A DNA stretch of 64,000 nucleotides from Areca catechu. Its lineage: Eukaryota; Streptophyta; Magnoliopsida; Arecales; Arecaceae. Positions 1-11,407 of the stretch are shown one piece after another (positions within the stretch are counted from its first letter, which is position 1; the number at the start of each line of letters is the position of its first letter). The notes beneath the pieces were generated by a model, which saw only the letters and a program-made list of their open reading frames with translations, made no database searches and was not told the origin of the DNA. The translations under genes were made by a program, and so were the position numbers. The stretch covers positions 32,560,418 through 32,624,417 of the forward strand of contig CM038042.1 of NCBI GenBank assembly GCA_021397845.1. The letters run 5' to 3'.

Positions 1-1540
1 GATAAACAAAAAGTAGATCTAGGGTTCTACAATAATAAGAAATTCAAGCAAGCAAATAAGTTCCTAAATAGGATAGGAAGAGGACCCCGGGATTGAGAAA
101 CCCTGTAGGACTTAGCTCTCGAATCAATATAAACTTAGGAGTTTTAGGGTTGCAAACCTTAAAAGCTCTGAAGCGCCCAATGCCGAGTTCACTCATTCTC
201 GCGGATGCGTCCTGGATGATCGAGCCTTCAGCCACCATGGATGTGCCGGCTTTCTGTTCAAAGGTCTTGAAGGCAAGGGAGACTGACTCCATGTTCATGG
301 TACTTGGAGGACTTGCGAGCAATCAAGGGAAGGATTAGGAATCAATAGGTAGTAGGAAGAAATAAAGGAAGAAAAGTTGAAGATGATGTTGATTGTGGGT
401 CTTCTTGCTGGGCACCTAGATGGATCATCCAGTTGGCCTCCGAACTCGAAGATGGAAGATGGATTGGTGGAAGAGAAGGTAACTTGAGGACTCACACCTC
501 TCGATGCCCAAAAGTGAAGGCGCACCCTCATGGAGATCGACGTTCTTAAGGAACGAAGGCAACTAAGAAGAAGAGTAGCACTCAAATCTATTTTTTTTCA
601 TTCATCAACATTAAACTTTACAAGGAAGGGGTAAGGCCCTTTATATAGGCACCTTAAAACCCATTCAAATTTCAAAAAAATACAAAGCTTCATGAAGAGG
701 GCACCTAAATTCAAATATCTTCTTCCTTTGGCCGACCAAGGTCTTGTGGCTTGATTTGGGTTTTGAAAGAAGAGAGTTGTCTTCTTAATTTGAGGATCAA
801 TGCTTTTCTTCCATAGCCGACCAAGCACTTTGGAAAGATCGCTTGATATGAGGCTTGAAACAAGGGAGTTGTCTTCTTGATTTGAGGGTCAATGCTTTTC
901 TTCCATAGCCGATCAAGCACTTTTGGAAGAAGTCTTGATATGGGGCTTGAAACAAGGATCATGCCTTCATTGCCCATTGACCTTCCTTGGCTGCCCAGAG
1001 CTCCTTTGGAAAGAGACTTGATAGGGGGAGGGAAGGGAGGAAAGAATCAAGAAATGGTGCACAAAAATTCTAGCATTCCCTTCTTGCGTTGGCCACCCAC
1101 ATGTCAAGGTGATGTGGCACCACATGGGATGGATGAGGTGGCACCAAGTGGCATCTTTCATGGCTTGGGAGATGGCTTGACCCATTACAAATTGGACGAG
1201 ACTTGAAGAATACTCTGGTTTGGGCCCAATCTTCAAACAGACTTGGACTGGAATCATTACAGGATCCATAGACACAACTTGACCAAATTGGTCAAGGTAC
1301 ATAACTAAAACAAAAGTAACTGAGACTAAATTCATGACTCAAGAAAATAAAATGCTTAGGCTTGAAGCCTTATTACATGACCCAAAAGATGATACCCTAA
1401 TCCGAGATCCTCATAGGGTTGAGGAGCCTCAGTCAAATCTTGATGCCCACACCACATCGTCACCAACCTTGTCAAACATCCTCGGCCACCGGAATGCACG
1501 GGGCTAACCACTATGGAAGCTTGTGATATCTGCATCTCCA
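1..1540 (-). other. Unassigned LTR/leader-like sequence, minus orientation
   Basis: No recognisable protein. On the minus strand there is a TATA-like TATATAAAG near 635-645 followed by a pyrimidine-rich leader and, near 290-300, an ATG. This arrangement resembles an LTR promoter plus leader, and the fragment at 14271-15419 has the same layout. The short ORFs here carry no motif I recognise. It could be an LTR plus 5' leader of an unidentified retroelement, or ordinary intergenic DNA. The assignment is inference only. Confidence 0.25.
774..957. repeat. 92-bp tandem duplication
   Basis: Two adjacent copies, 774-865 and 866-957, begin with GAGTTGTCTTCTT and contain CTTCCATAGCCGA and CTTGAAACAAGG. 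They differ by a handful of substitutions. A third partial relative of the unit lies just upstream (about 745-773). Confidence 0.8.
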
Positions 1541-1576
1541 CCAATTGGGGCTTATGATAGCAGCACATATTCTTCT

Positions 1577-1928
1577 AGATCCCTCACCAGTTTCGGCTCC
1601 CTCAGGGTCGATACGTCCTAGCCGAGGTCGTGCTCCTGCTCTTCCAGCTCCCTTGCTAGTTCTGGCTCCCTCAGGGTTGAGACATCTTGGTCGAGGTCAA
1701 GCTCCTGCTCTTCCAGCTCCCTCGCCAGTTCCAGCTCCCTCAGGGTCGAGACGTCCTGACCAAGGTCAAGCTCCTACTCTTCCAGCTCCCTCACCAGTTC
1801 TGGCTTCCTCAGGGTCGAGACGTCCTGGCCGAGGTCGAGCTCCTGCTCCAGCTCCCTCGCCAGTTCCGGCTCCCTCAAGGTCAAGATGCCCTGGCCGAGG
1901 TCGAGCTACTACTCTTCGATCCTTCTAG
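1577..1928. repeat. 69-bp GC-rich tandem repeat, five units
   Basis: The anchor CTCAGGGTCG recurs at 1601, 1670, 1739, 1808 and (diverged, 3 nt short) 1874. Spacings are therefore 69, 69, 69 and 66 bases. Because the period is a multiple of three, the plus strand reads as an open Pro/Ala/Ser/Arg-rich 23-residue repeat, but nothing else suggests a gene. It may be a minisatellite inside a retroelement LTR or 3' region. Confidence 0.85.
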
Positions 1929-2479
1929 TGGCTTCTGTGCCCTCACCAAGGGCCCTGAGGGGTGCTGTAAGCCTGGCCGAGTCAACCATGTGCCCGATCA
2001 TATATGCATGCACCCAAGCTATGCTCCTCACCAACTTCATCCTCCTCGGCGCCACCTTCTATCCAGCTAATGAGGGGTCAGATTGAAGCACTAGCACCAG
2101 CACCATGCAACACCAACTAACCTTCGATCAAAGTAGCTATAGGCAAGAGCGTTTTAGCAGTACTACCTTCTACTTTGATTTGCAGGCCACTGCCTATTAG
2201 TGAATAGGACAGCCATGACTCGATGCCTTCATCTATTTTTTTAAAGTCCAATAGCGAAACTCTGGTGACTGACTTCTTGCAACCAGCACAAGGACTACTA
2301 CAGCAAGGGGCCGAATGGATAAAGCTACTCCCTTCGTCCAAAATGATGGGAATTAACATTTTGGACACAGGGAGTGGGGGCATGCTACAGTATTGATAAA
2401 ATCCATTCGACCCTAACACAGCATCCTTCCTAGTGGGTGATGTGGCCATGTACTCAACTTAGTATCCCCAAGTCTTTCA
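1929..2479. other. Nothing recognised
   Basis: Mixed-composition sequence between two repeat blocks. I see no long ORF with a known motif, no LTR end and no tandem repeat. Confidence 0.4.
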
Positions 2480-3759
2480 TCAGGGGAAGAAGGTGGGTCC
2501 ACTTATTCTAAGGGAAGGCCGACCCCTGCAATGGCCATGCTGGCATCTCGACCAGGTCGGCACCTTCGTCAAGTCTGCACCTTGGCCAGCCCACTTTGGC
2601 CATGCATGGGGCCCAGCCTCATGGCAGCTCAGCCCGTGCACCTTGACGGGCCTCGGCACCTTGGGGGATGACCCGCCTGCAGCACGCCCGCGGCACGCCC
2701 ACAGCATGCCCATAGAAAGACCAACCCCGGCTCCCGTGGCCTGGCTTCGTCTGCATGGAGTCCGTCCGCCCATGGCGCACCCGTGGTAGCCCCGGCTCTG
2801 ACTCTAGCCCAACTCGACACACCTGCGGCAACCTCGGCTCTAGCTCCAGCCCAGCTCGACATGCCCGTGGCACACCCGTGGCACGCCCGCGGTAGCCCTA
2901 GCTCCATCCGCACCTGCACCGCCCGAGGCATGCCAACATGGAGTTCTTCCGCCCACGACATGCCCACGACGGTCCCGCTATCGGGCTCCGCCCTCCCACG
3001 GTTCGGCTTTGCCCATCCCACGGTCCAGCTTCACCCTCCCGTGGTAGCCCCGGCTCCAGCTCCAACCCAACTCGGCACACCCGCGACAGTCCCGCAGTCC
3101 GGCTATGCCCTCTCGCAGTCCAGCATCAGCCACCCGCGGTCCGGCTTTGCCCTCTCACGGCATCACCGGCTCCGGCTCCAGCCTAGCTCGACATGCCCGT
3201 GGCATGCCTGTGGCATGCCCACAGCATGCCGACGGTAGCCCCAGCTCTGTCTACGCCTACATCGCCCGTGGTGCACCCGCATGGAGTTCTTCCGCCCGCG
3301 ATATGCTCGCGGTCCGGATCCGCCCTCCCGTAGTACGGCTCCGCCCTCCAGCGGTAACCCCGGCTCTGGCTCCAACCCAGCTAGGCACGCCCGTGGCACA
3401 TCCACGACATGCCCGCGGCACGTCCACGGCATACCCGCGGTAGCCCCGGCTCCGTCTACACTTGCACCGCTCGTGGAGCACCCGCGTGGAGTTCTTCTGT
3501 CCGCAGCATGCCCACAGCAATCCCACGGTCCGACTTTGCCCACCTCGATCCAACTCCGCCCTCCCGTGATCTGGCCCACGTGGAGTCCATCCACCCGTGG
3601 CAGGCCCCGGCTTTGGCACCTCACTCCGGCTCCACCCTACGCGCGGCTCCGCTCTCCACAGTCCCGCTCCGACTCTGGCATGTCTGTGCAAGTCTGGTCG
3701 ATGGGGAGCAGCGCGCCTCCATGGTTCATCACCGCAATAATGGCCTGGAGCAGCACGTG
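2480..3759. repeat. GC-rich degenerate repeat block
   Basis: About 1.3 kb of C/G-rich sequence made of shuffled short modules such as GGTAGCCCCGGCTCC, CATGGAGTTCTTCCGCCC and GGCACGCCCGCGG. The module GGTAGCC followed by CTCC/CTCT and then GGAGTTCTTC appears near 2891, 3234 and 3439, so spacing is irregular (343 and 205 bases). The base composition keeps several frames open as Pro/Ala/Arg-rich translations, which I regard as artefacts. It ends abruptly at 3760, where family A retrotransposon sequence begins. It may be the repetitive LTR of another Tat-type element, but that is a guess. Confidence 0.5.
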
Positions 3760-3786
3760 GCCGACCTTCTCCAACCATTCCTGAGA

Positions 3787-4540
3787 TTCACAAGGCTTAC
3801 ATTAACATGGAAGTGTATGAAGCTGATGCGAGTTTAGTGGATGAGTATGAGGGAGAAGAGGAGACACCTTTAGTAGGTTCTGAATTAGCTGATCCAGTAG
3901 ATATCCAGGTAGAAACAAACCCAGAGCTAGTTGACCTTGATCACATCCAACCTAAAGCTATAATGGAAGAACAAATAGAGGAAGAGAACCTAGGTACTGC
4001 TGCTAGAGCCTTACCTGAGGAAACCATAGAGGAGAGCCAAATTATAAAGTCTAGTCCAAAAATACAAGAACCAGAAGAATTTTTAAGGACCTGATCTCTT
4101 TGAATAAGTACCCTCGGGATGAGCCCCCTCCTATAGTTTCCATTAAGGACCTCTTCCCCGAAATTGGCGACCCATCCTTCCATTATGCAAACTCTGTAGA
4201 TATAGCTCAACCTCATAAGGTTAACCTCATTAGTATAGGATTAGTTCCTGACACCCCGTCTTTTATCCTACTTTATCCAACTAACTATGAACCTTTTTCT
4301 CTACCCTACCATACTAATTCTGAACCCACTTCCTATTTTCTGCCCTTTCCAAATATCTCCAGCATTTCTAGGATCATTAGATTGCATTTAGTTGAGATTA
4401 GCATACTGCATGCAATCATTACGCATGTTAGGTTTGCATTATACTTCTGGCATACCCTTTGGCATTTGCTTGGAGTCCATTGTAAATACTCTTGTGCACA
4501 CCATACTAGGGTCAGACCTAGAGAGTCTAAAGTCTCTTAG
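3787..4540 (+). pseudogene. Gag-like ORF, C-terminal part, frameshifted
   Basis: Corresponds to the C-terminal 40-45 % of the 601-residue family A protein encoded at 39145-37340. The first segment (to 4094) contains the acidic linker VYEADASLVDEYEGEEE. A 2-base deletion in the T-run near 4083 shifts the frame, and the rest continues at 4100-4540 with DLFPEIGDPSFHYANS and a hydrophobic tail ending in the VHCKYSC region. It is a fragment without the N-terminal coiled coil and cannot encode the full protein. Confidence 0.75.
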
Positions 4541-4789
4541 GTTTAGGCCCATAAAAGTCTAATAAATTTTCTTCGATAGGAATGCAAAGTCGAGTCTATT
4601 AGGTGTTAGTTTGAGTCCTTTGCATCATCTTGTTAGGAGACTGCATGTGCCTAGCATGTTCACCACCTGCACTAATCTTAAAACAACTAGCTAATTCTCA
4701 AAGATGGACCAAAGAATTTGATGTAGTGGATTCTATCTTGGTTAGGCTTAGGCCTAAAAGAAGCTTCATGCTCGTAGAGCCGAACCTTT

Positions 4790-5265
4790 TAAAGTGATAG
4801 AGAAGGCTGGATCAAATGCCTAGGTATTAGACATGCCTTCGGATTTGGGAATTTGTTCTACCTTCAATATTATAGACATGGTTGAGTACAGGGAGCCGGC
4901 AGCGATACCTAGTGAGGCTTTTGAACCTATTCCTTTTCATTGTGAGTGATCCTAACCCAGAGTGTCCACTAATAAATTTGGCCTGAGAGAGGAGAATGGA
5001 TCGAGCGTATCCTAGACGATCAAGCCATTATGACCCGGGGCCGCGGTTATCAACATTTTCTGGTCCGATAGCAAGGCTGGCCAGAGCCGGACGATTCATG
5101 GATTTCTCGAGAGGACTTGTAGCACCTCAACCTAGAACTCCTCGAGAGATTTGTGAGCCAGCTTGATCTTCACTCGACATGGTCGAGTTCCTCTACACCG
5201 GGAGAATTGGTGGGGACACCGGAGGCACCAGAATAAGACAGAGGCTTTTCAACCCTCTATGAATT
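4790..5265 (+). pseudogene. Relic of integrase C-terminus and chromodomain
   Basis: Broken reading frames correspond to the end of chromovirus pol: a GSNA..VLDMPSDLGI segment, then VEYREPAAIPSEAFEP, then a chromodomain remnant (YQ.FLV around 5050-5090, ISRED around 5100). Multiple stops and frameshifts are present. This is all that is left of pol in the array body, and it sits directly upstream of the LTR. Confidence 0.65.
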
Positions 5266-6655
5266 GATCAATAATTTATGAGTCCATCTATAATAAGGGC
5301 TTAGCCCATCTGAGTCCATTTTAGTTGTTATTTGAGTCTTTTAAGTTGTTATTTCAGTTCTGTACTAGTCAGCTCATGTTGAGCTAGTTCAGTCCAATGC
5401 TAGTCAGCTCATGTTGAGCTAATTTTAACTTTTGAGTCCTGTCCAAGCATACACTCAAGACCACATCATACAAGTGAAGACCAAGTCCAACCAGATTGAA
5501 GACATGGAAGTTTAACCCAAGTCCAACCCAGCTTGAAGATTTGAAGACCCTAGGAGGAAAATCAGAAACCCTGATTCCTTGCAGATGCCTTCCAGATATC
5601 CAGATTCCCTTCCAGATGCCAAAATATATTCATATACCAAGGCATACATGATTTTAGAGGTCCATCTGCATCCTAGCCCAAAGAAATAAAGCCCAGGTGC
5701 CAAGCCCAAGCCCCTAAGAAGCAAGATACCAGGGAATATTCCTGCTACCTAGCTACCAGGCCACCCCAGCTTCCAAAGGCCTAAACCCATGTGCCCGAGC
5801 CCCTTTGGGCCGGCCTCTTGCTGCTCCTAGAAGCCCAACACGCCTCCCTAGGCATCCTTAGAGTGTTGGCTAAGTAAAGAGAATTTTTAGGGATTTTTCT
5901 ACCTAATGTTTCCTTATTTTCTAGCTAGGGTTTGAGAGGGAAAAGGATTCTTATGTAAAGACTTATGTGCCCTTACTTGGAGCCCAAGGTTAAGGGTCTA
6001 TTTAAAGGACCCTAGCCTCTTGTATGAACGAAGATTTTTGATATGAAATAAACCTTGAGTTCTTATATTGTTTTTGTGTGATTACCCTGCTGTGTACATA
6101 AAGGGGTTTGAGAGTTCTTCTTCTTGGTGTTTGCAACCATCTTCCTACCGCCAACCATCCTTCCAACCCCCCTCCAAAACTTTCTTCCCTTTATTGTTTT
6201 CCTTTGTTTTCTTGATTTTCTCTGAGTTTTCTAATTTCTGATACATCATTTGCAGGCCCCCGAGTTCCTACGAATCCAACGACTCCAGCCAAGCCTCAAT
6301 CGGACCACCGAGCAGAAAGCCGGGTATCCGTGTGTCTTTGGCTCGGTTTTCCAGGCTGTATCCATCGAGGAATGAGAGATCCCTTCACTGCGATCTTCAC
6401 CGGGTGCTTCAGATATTGTTAGGTACACCCCTCTACCTCCAGTCTTTATATTTTAGGAGAACTTGCCCTAACCAAAGCTTCTCAGCCCCGGCAATCCTTC
6501 TTTAGTACTTTTCTAGGTTCTAATCTGCATTCTTGGCTTTAAAATTTCATACAAAATTTCCTATAACTAATTTTGATCTAAAATTTGGGAATTAATCACC
6601 TAACCACACATATAAAACATACAAAAGGAATTGCATGCATATTAGTCCCGCATCA
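5208..6655 (+). repeat. Family A LTR (copy 1), 1448 bp
   Basis: Starts TGGTGGGGACACC and ends CCGCATCA, with the primer binding site two bases downstream. Preceded by the purine stretch GGGAGAAT. A TATA-like TCTATTTAAAGG lies near 5996-6007 and AAATAAA, a possible polyadenylation signal, near 6046-6052. Confidence 0.9.
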
Positions 6656-6657
6656 TT

Positions 6658-6669
6658 TGGTATCAGAGC
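6658..6669 (+). promoter_or_regulatory. Primer binding site, initiator Met tRNA
   Basis: TGGTATCAGAGC, the complement of the plant initiator-Met tRNA 3' end, starts two bases after the LTR end. The same site is found in elements B, E, F and the complete A copy. Confidence 0.9.
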
Positions 6670-7535
6670 TTAGATTAGGCCTTGTTTTCTGTAATTTTTT
6701 AGTTTGTATATGCTCTATTTTTAAAATTATTTCTCCTTTTTAAAAACTCTAAAATTTTAAAATTTATTTTTCTGGATTCATCATAATTTACAGTAATGTT
6801 TGGAATTTTTTCAGATTTTATTTCGGCCTGTGAATTTTTTGCAAGCCGAAATACAGCCTGCAAATTTTTGGCAATGTTTTTTTCAGCAAGACAAGTTTGG
6901 AAGTTTTAGTCTTTTGTTTAGCATCTTTTGCATATCTTTTAATTTTAGTATATTTCCTGCATATTAGTCCATAATTTGAAAGTTTTTTTCTATTTAAGAA
7001 AATACTAAAATAAAAAAAAATACATATTCTCCAAAAGTACCAAAAACATCTAAACCCTAATTTGCATCCTCATCTGCCTGCCATCATTGCATAATTTGCT
7101 TTTAAGGGAACTCTTGCTATATCAGATGGGGGGAGGATTTGGTCACCTCTCCTTAGCCCAAACCACATCCCTTGCATTCGGTCCCAAGCCTTAACCTAAA
7201 ATTAACTAGACTTAATTTGCCCTAGTGGGCTAGGGACACCAACTGGTCTGGTCCGGGCTAAGTGTCAGATCATTGTGTCAAGCTAACTTCTCTGTGCTTT
7301 GTGCTCAGTGTCTAGAATGGTGGTTTAGGGATTCAATCCCGAAGGACTTGTGTGCTGGTCTGCCTACCTGGCCAATCTCTGATTGGTGTCTAGGATTGGC
7401 AATCAAGGACCTAACACTCCCCTTACACCTGCCTGGCTGAGTACCGGGTTACTATAGGCTAGTTTGCCACCCTGATTGAGCATTTAGTTTGGACTCTAGG
7501 TCTAGTCAGCTATAGTCGGTCTGATCGAGTCTTGC
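6670..7535 (+). other. 5' leader of family A
   Basis: Non-coding. The first 400 bases are A/T-rich. From about 7100 to 7520 the sequence is strongly similar to the leader of chromovirus B2 (about 51660-52080), including CCCTAGTGGGCTAGGG, the block around GCCTACCTGGCCAATC and CTAACACTCCCCTTAC. This retained leader probably carries packaging or primer-related signals (inference). Confidence 0.7.
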
Positions 7536-9295
7536 ATGAGCACTATATCAGGGGTTTCATATCACCCACCTCCTTCACAAATGGCTGAATCCGTGGACCA
7601 TTTTGATGCCAAATTTGATGCCCTTGGAGAAAGGTTAGTCCAAACCCTCAATCTTAGGTTTAAGCAAGCAAATGCCTAATTGATCCAGAAGCTTGATCAA
7701 ATAGATGCCCGATGAGGAACCTTAGAGAAAACCCGTAGGACCCAAACCAGATCCAAACCTGAACCAGAACTTGAGTCACCTCCCCAGCCTAGGAGAACCC
7801 TTCGCCATGACCCTTATTATGATATTGAACCTAGGAGGACCCCTTAGCATGATCCCTACCATGAGGTTGAACCTAGGAGAGCCCATCGTCATGACCCTTA
7901 TTATGATACTGAACCTAGGAGGACCCCAAACCCTGATCCCTACCGAGAGGTTGAACCTAGGACAGCCCATCGTCATGACCCATACAATGATACTGAACCT
8001 AGGAGGACCCTAAACCCTGATCCATACCTTGAGGCTGAACCTAGGAGAGCCCATCATCATGACCCAATCCCTAAGGTTAGTCCTAGAAGACCCAATCAAG
8101 ATTTTGTAGACCAGAAAGATAGATCCTATTTACCCTCTCCCTATAAGCCTAGTATACCCACAACCTATAGATCTTATGACTCCAAATCCTCTGACTCTAG
8201 AATCTACGAACCCATATCCCATGAGTCCAGTAGACCCAAGACCCATAGAGCTGGACCCAAATTCTATGACCCCAGATCTTATAATCCCGTGACTCATAGA
8301 TCTGCACCCTTGTCCTATGAGCCTAGGGAGCCCATAACCCCTATGTATCAATCTAGTACTAGTCAAGCTTCCCTTAGTCAACTTGAACCCCATAGGATTA
8401 GTATCCCTAAATATGAACCCAGTAGTGAGCCACTACCCCTTAGACAACCTGAACCAACTAGGAGTAGTACCCATAATCAGAGACCAGAACCTAACCAATT
8501 TCCCGCAAGCCGACCTTCTCCAACCATTCCTGAGATTCACAAGGCTTACATTAACGTGGAAGTGTATGAAGCTGATGCGAGCTTAGTGGATGAGTATGAG
8601 GGAGAAGAGGAGACACCTTTAGTAGGTTCTGAATTAGCTGATCCAGTAGATATCCAGGTAGAAACCAACCCAGAGCTAGTTGACCTTGACCACATCCAAC
8701 CTAAAGCTATAATGGAAGAACAAATAGAGGAAGAGAACCTAGGTACTGCTGCTAGAGCCTTACCTGAGGAAACTATAGAGGAGAGCCAAATTATAGAGTC
8801 TAGTCCAAAAATACAAGAACCAGAAGAATTTTTAAGGACCTGATCTCTTTGAATAAGTACCCTCGAGATGAGCCCCCTCCTATAGTTCCCATTAAGGACC
8901 TCTTCCCCGAAATTGGCGACCCATCCTTCCATTATGCAAACCCTGTAGATATAGCTCAACCTCGTAAGGTTAACCTCATTAGTATAGGATTAGTTCCTGA
9001 CATCCCATCTTTTATCCTACTTTATCCAACTAACCATGAACCTTTTTCTCTATCCTACCAAACTAATTCTGAACCCACTTCCTATTTTCTACCCTTTCCA
9101 GACATCTCCAGCATTTCTAGGATCATTAGATTGCATTTAGTTGAGATTAGCGTACTGCATGCATTCATTACGCATGTTAGGTTTGCATTATACTTTTGGC
9201 ATACCCTTTGGCATTTGCTTAGAGTCCATTGTAAATACTCTTGTGCACACCATACTAGGGTCAGACCTAGAGAGTCTATAGTCTCTCAGGTTTAG
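7536..9295 (+). pseudogene. Family A gag-like ORF, broken
   Basis: Begins at ATG 7536 with MSTISGVSYHPPPSQM, like the intact copy, but stops after 47 codons (TAA 7677-7679). A block of 14-residue repeats (RRTxxxDPYxExEP) follows at about 7780-8090, then SYEPREPITP, the acidic linker VYEADASLVDEYEGEEE (about 8562-8612) and a 2-base deletion near 8830. The C-terminal unknown region runs 8849-9295. There is no capsid domain and no zinc knuckle, so the absence of these is a family trait rather than decay of this copy. Confidence 0.8.
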
Positions 9296-9539
9296 GCTCA
9301 TAAAAGTCTAATAAATTTCCTTCGATAGGAATGCAAAGTCGAGTCTATTAGGTATTAGTTTAAGTCGTTTGCATCATCTTGTTAGGAGTCTGCATGTGCC
9401 TAGCATGTTCACCACCTGCACTAATCTTAAAACAACTGGCTAATTTCCGAAGATGGACCAAAGAATTTGATGTAGTGGATTCTATCTTCGTTAGGCTTAG
9501 GCCTAAAAGAAGCTTTACGCTCGTGGAGCCGGACCTTTT

Positions 9540-10012
9540 AAAGTGATAGAGAAGGTTGGATCAAATGCCTAGGTGTTAGACATGCCTTTGGATTTGGGCA
9601 TTAGTTCTACCTTCAATATTATAGACCTGGTTGAGTACAGGGAACCGGCAATGATACCTAGTGAGGCTTTTGAACCTATTCCTTTTCATTGTGAGTGACC
9701 CAAACCCAGAGTGTCCACTAATAAATTTGGCCTGAGAGAGGAGAATGGATCGAGCGTATCCTGGACGATCAAGCCATTATGACCCGGGGCTACGGTTATC
9801 AACATTTCCTGGTCCGATGGCAAGACTGGCCAGAGTCGGACGATTCGTGGATTTCTCGAGAGGACTTGCAGCACCTCAACCTAGACCACCTTGAGAGATA
9901 TGTGAGCCAGCTTGATCTTCACTCGACAGGGTCGAGTTCCTCCCACCCCGGGAGAATTGGTGGAGACACCGGTGGCACCAGAATAAGACAGAGGCTTTTC
10001 AACCCTCTGTGA
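9540..10012 (+). pseudogene. Chromodomain tail relic reading into the LTR
   Basis: The last open segment, 9779-10012, encodes YQHFLVRWQDWPESDDSWI, a chromodomain core (aromatic and W residues preserved), then LERYVSQLDLHSTGSSSSHP and a short basic tail that ends inside the LTR. The segment before it (from about 9540) matches the integrase C-terminus but is broken. No integrase catalytic core exists anywhere in the array. Confidence 0.75.
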
Positions 10013-11404
10013 ATTGATCAATAATTTATGAGTTCATCTGTAGTAAGGGCTTAGCCCATCTGAGACCATTTTAGTTGTTATTTGAGTCTTTTGAGTTGTT
10101 ATTTCAGTTCTGTACTAGTCAGCTCATGTTGAGCTAGTTCAGTCCAATGCTAGTCAGCTCATGTTGAGCTAATTTTATTTCTTGAGTCCTGTCCAAGCAT
10201 ACACTCAAGAGCACATCATACAAGTGAAGACCAAGTCCAACTAGATTGAAGACATGGAAGTTTAACCCAAGTCCAACCCAGCTTGAAGATTTGAAGACCC
10301 CAGGAGAAAAATCAGAAATCCTGATTCCTTCCAAATGCCTTCCAGATGCCCAAATTTCCTTCCAGATGCCAAAATATATTTATATACCAAGGCATCCATG
10401 ATATTAGAGGTCCATCTGCATCCTAGCCCAAAGAAATCATGCCCATGCACCAAGCCCAAGCCCCTAAGAAGCAAGATACCAGGGAATATTCCTGCTACCT
10501 AGCTACCAGGCCACCCCAGCTTCCAGAGGCCCAAACCCATGTGCCCGAGCCCCTTTGGGCCAGCCTCTTGCTGCTCCTAGAAGCCCAACACGCCCCCCTA
10601 GGCATCCTTGGAGTGTCAAATAAGTCAAGAGAATTTTTAGAGATTTTTCTACCTAATATTTCCTTATTTTCTAGCTAGGGTTTGAGAGGGAAAATGATTC
10701 TTATGTAAAGACTTATATGCCCTTACTTGGAGCCCAAGGTTAAGGGTCTATTTAAAGGACCCTAGCCTCTTGTATGAAGGGAGATTTTTGATATGAAATA
10801 AACCTTGAGTTCTTATATTGTTTTTGTGCGATTACCTTGCTGTGTGCATAAAGGGTTTTGAGAGTTCTTCTTCCCGTTGTTTGCAACCATCTTCCTGCTG
10901 CCAACCATCCTTCCAGCCCCCTCCAAAACTTTCTTTCCTTTACTGTTTTTCTTTGTTTTCTTGATTTCCTCTGAGTTTTCTAACCCCTGATAGGTCGTTT
11001 GTAGGTCCTCGAGTTCCTACGAATCCAACTACTCCAGCTAAGCCTCAATCGGACCACCGAGCAGAAAGCCGTATATCTGCGGGTCTTTGGCTCGATTTTT
11101 CAGGCCGCATCCATCGAGAAACGAGAGATCCCTTCACTGCGATCTTCACCGGGCACTTCAAATGTTGTCATGTACACCCCTCTACCTCCAGTCTTTATAT
11201 TATAGGAGAACGTGCCTTAACCGAGACTTCTCAGCCCCGACGATCCTTCTTTAGTACTTTTCTAGGTTCTAATTTGCATGCTTGGCTTTAAAAATTCATA
11301 CAAAACTCCATATAACTAATTTTGATCTGAAACTCAGGAATTAATCACCTAACCACACATATAAAACATACAAAAAGAATTGCATGCATATTAGTCCTGC
11401 ATCA
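9958..11404 (+). repeat. Family A LTR (copy 2), 1447 bp
   Basis: Starts TGGTGGAGACACC directly after GGGAGAAT and ends GCATCA. It is followed without an internal region by a further LTR three bases on. It would be the 3' LTR of the body at 6656-9957. Confidence 0.9.
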
Positions 11405-11407
11405 TAT

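Noticed and set aside
44..322. Possible gag or cellular gene start on the minus strand at the left edge
   Set aside because: An ATG follows a promoter-like region, but the 92-codon translation has no motif I recognise and is cut by the window edge. Left as unassigned.
1545..1928. Pro/Ala-rich 127-codon open frame
   Set aside because: Explained by the 69-bp tandem repeat (multiple of three). No start context, domain or homologous frame elsewhere.
2629..3784. Several overlapping 110-170-codon frames in the GC-rich block
   Set aside because: Stop codons are rare because of base composition. All translations are low-complexity Pro/Ala/Arg/Ser and contradict each other.
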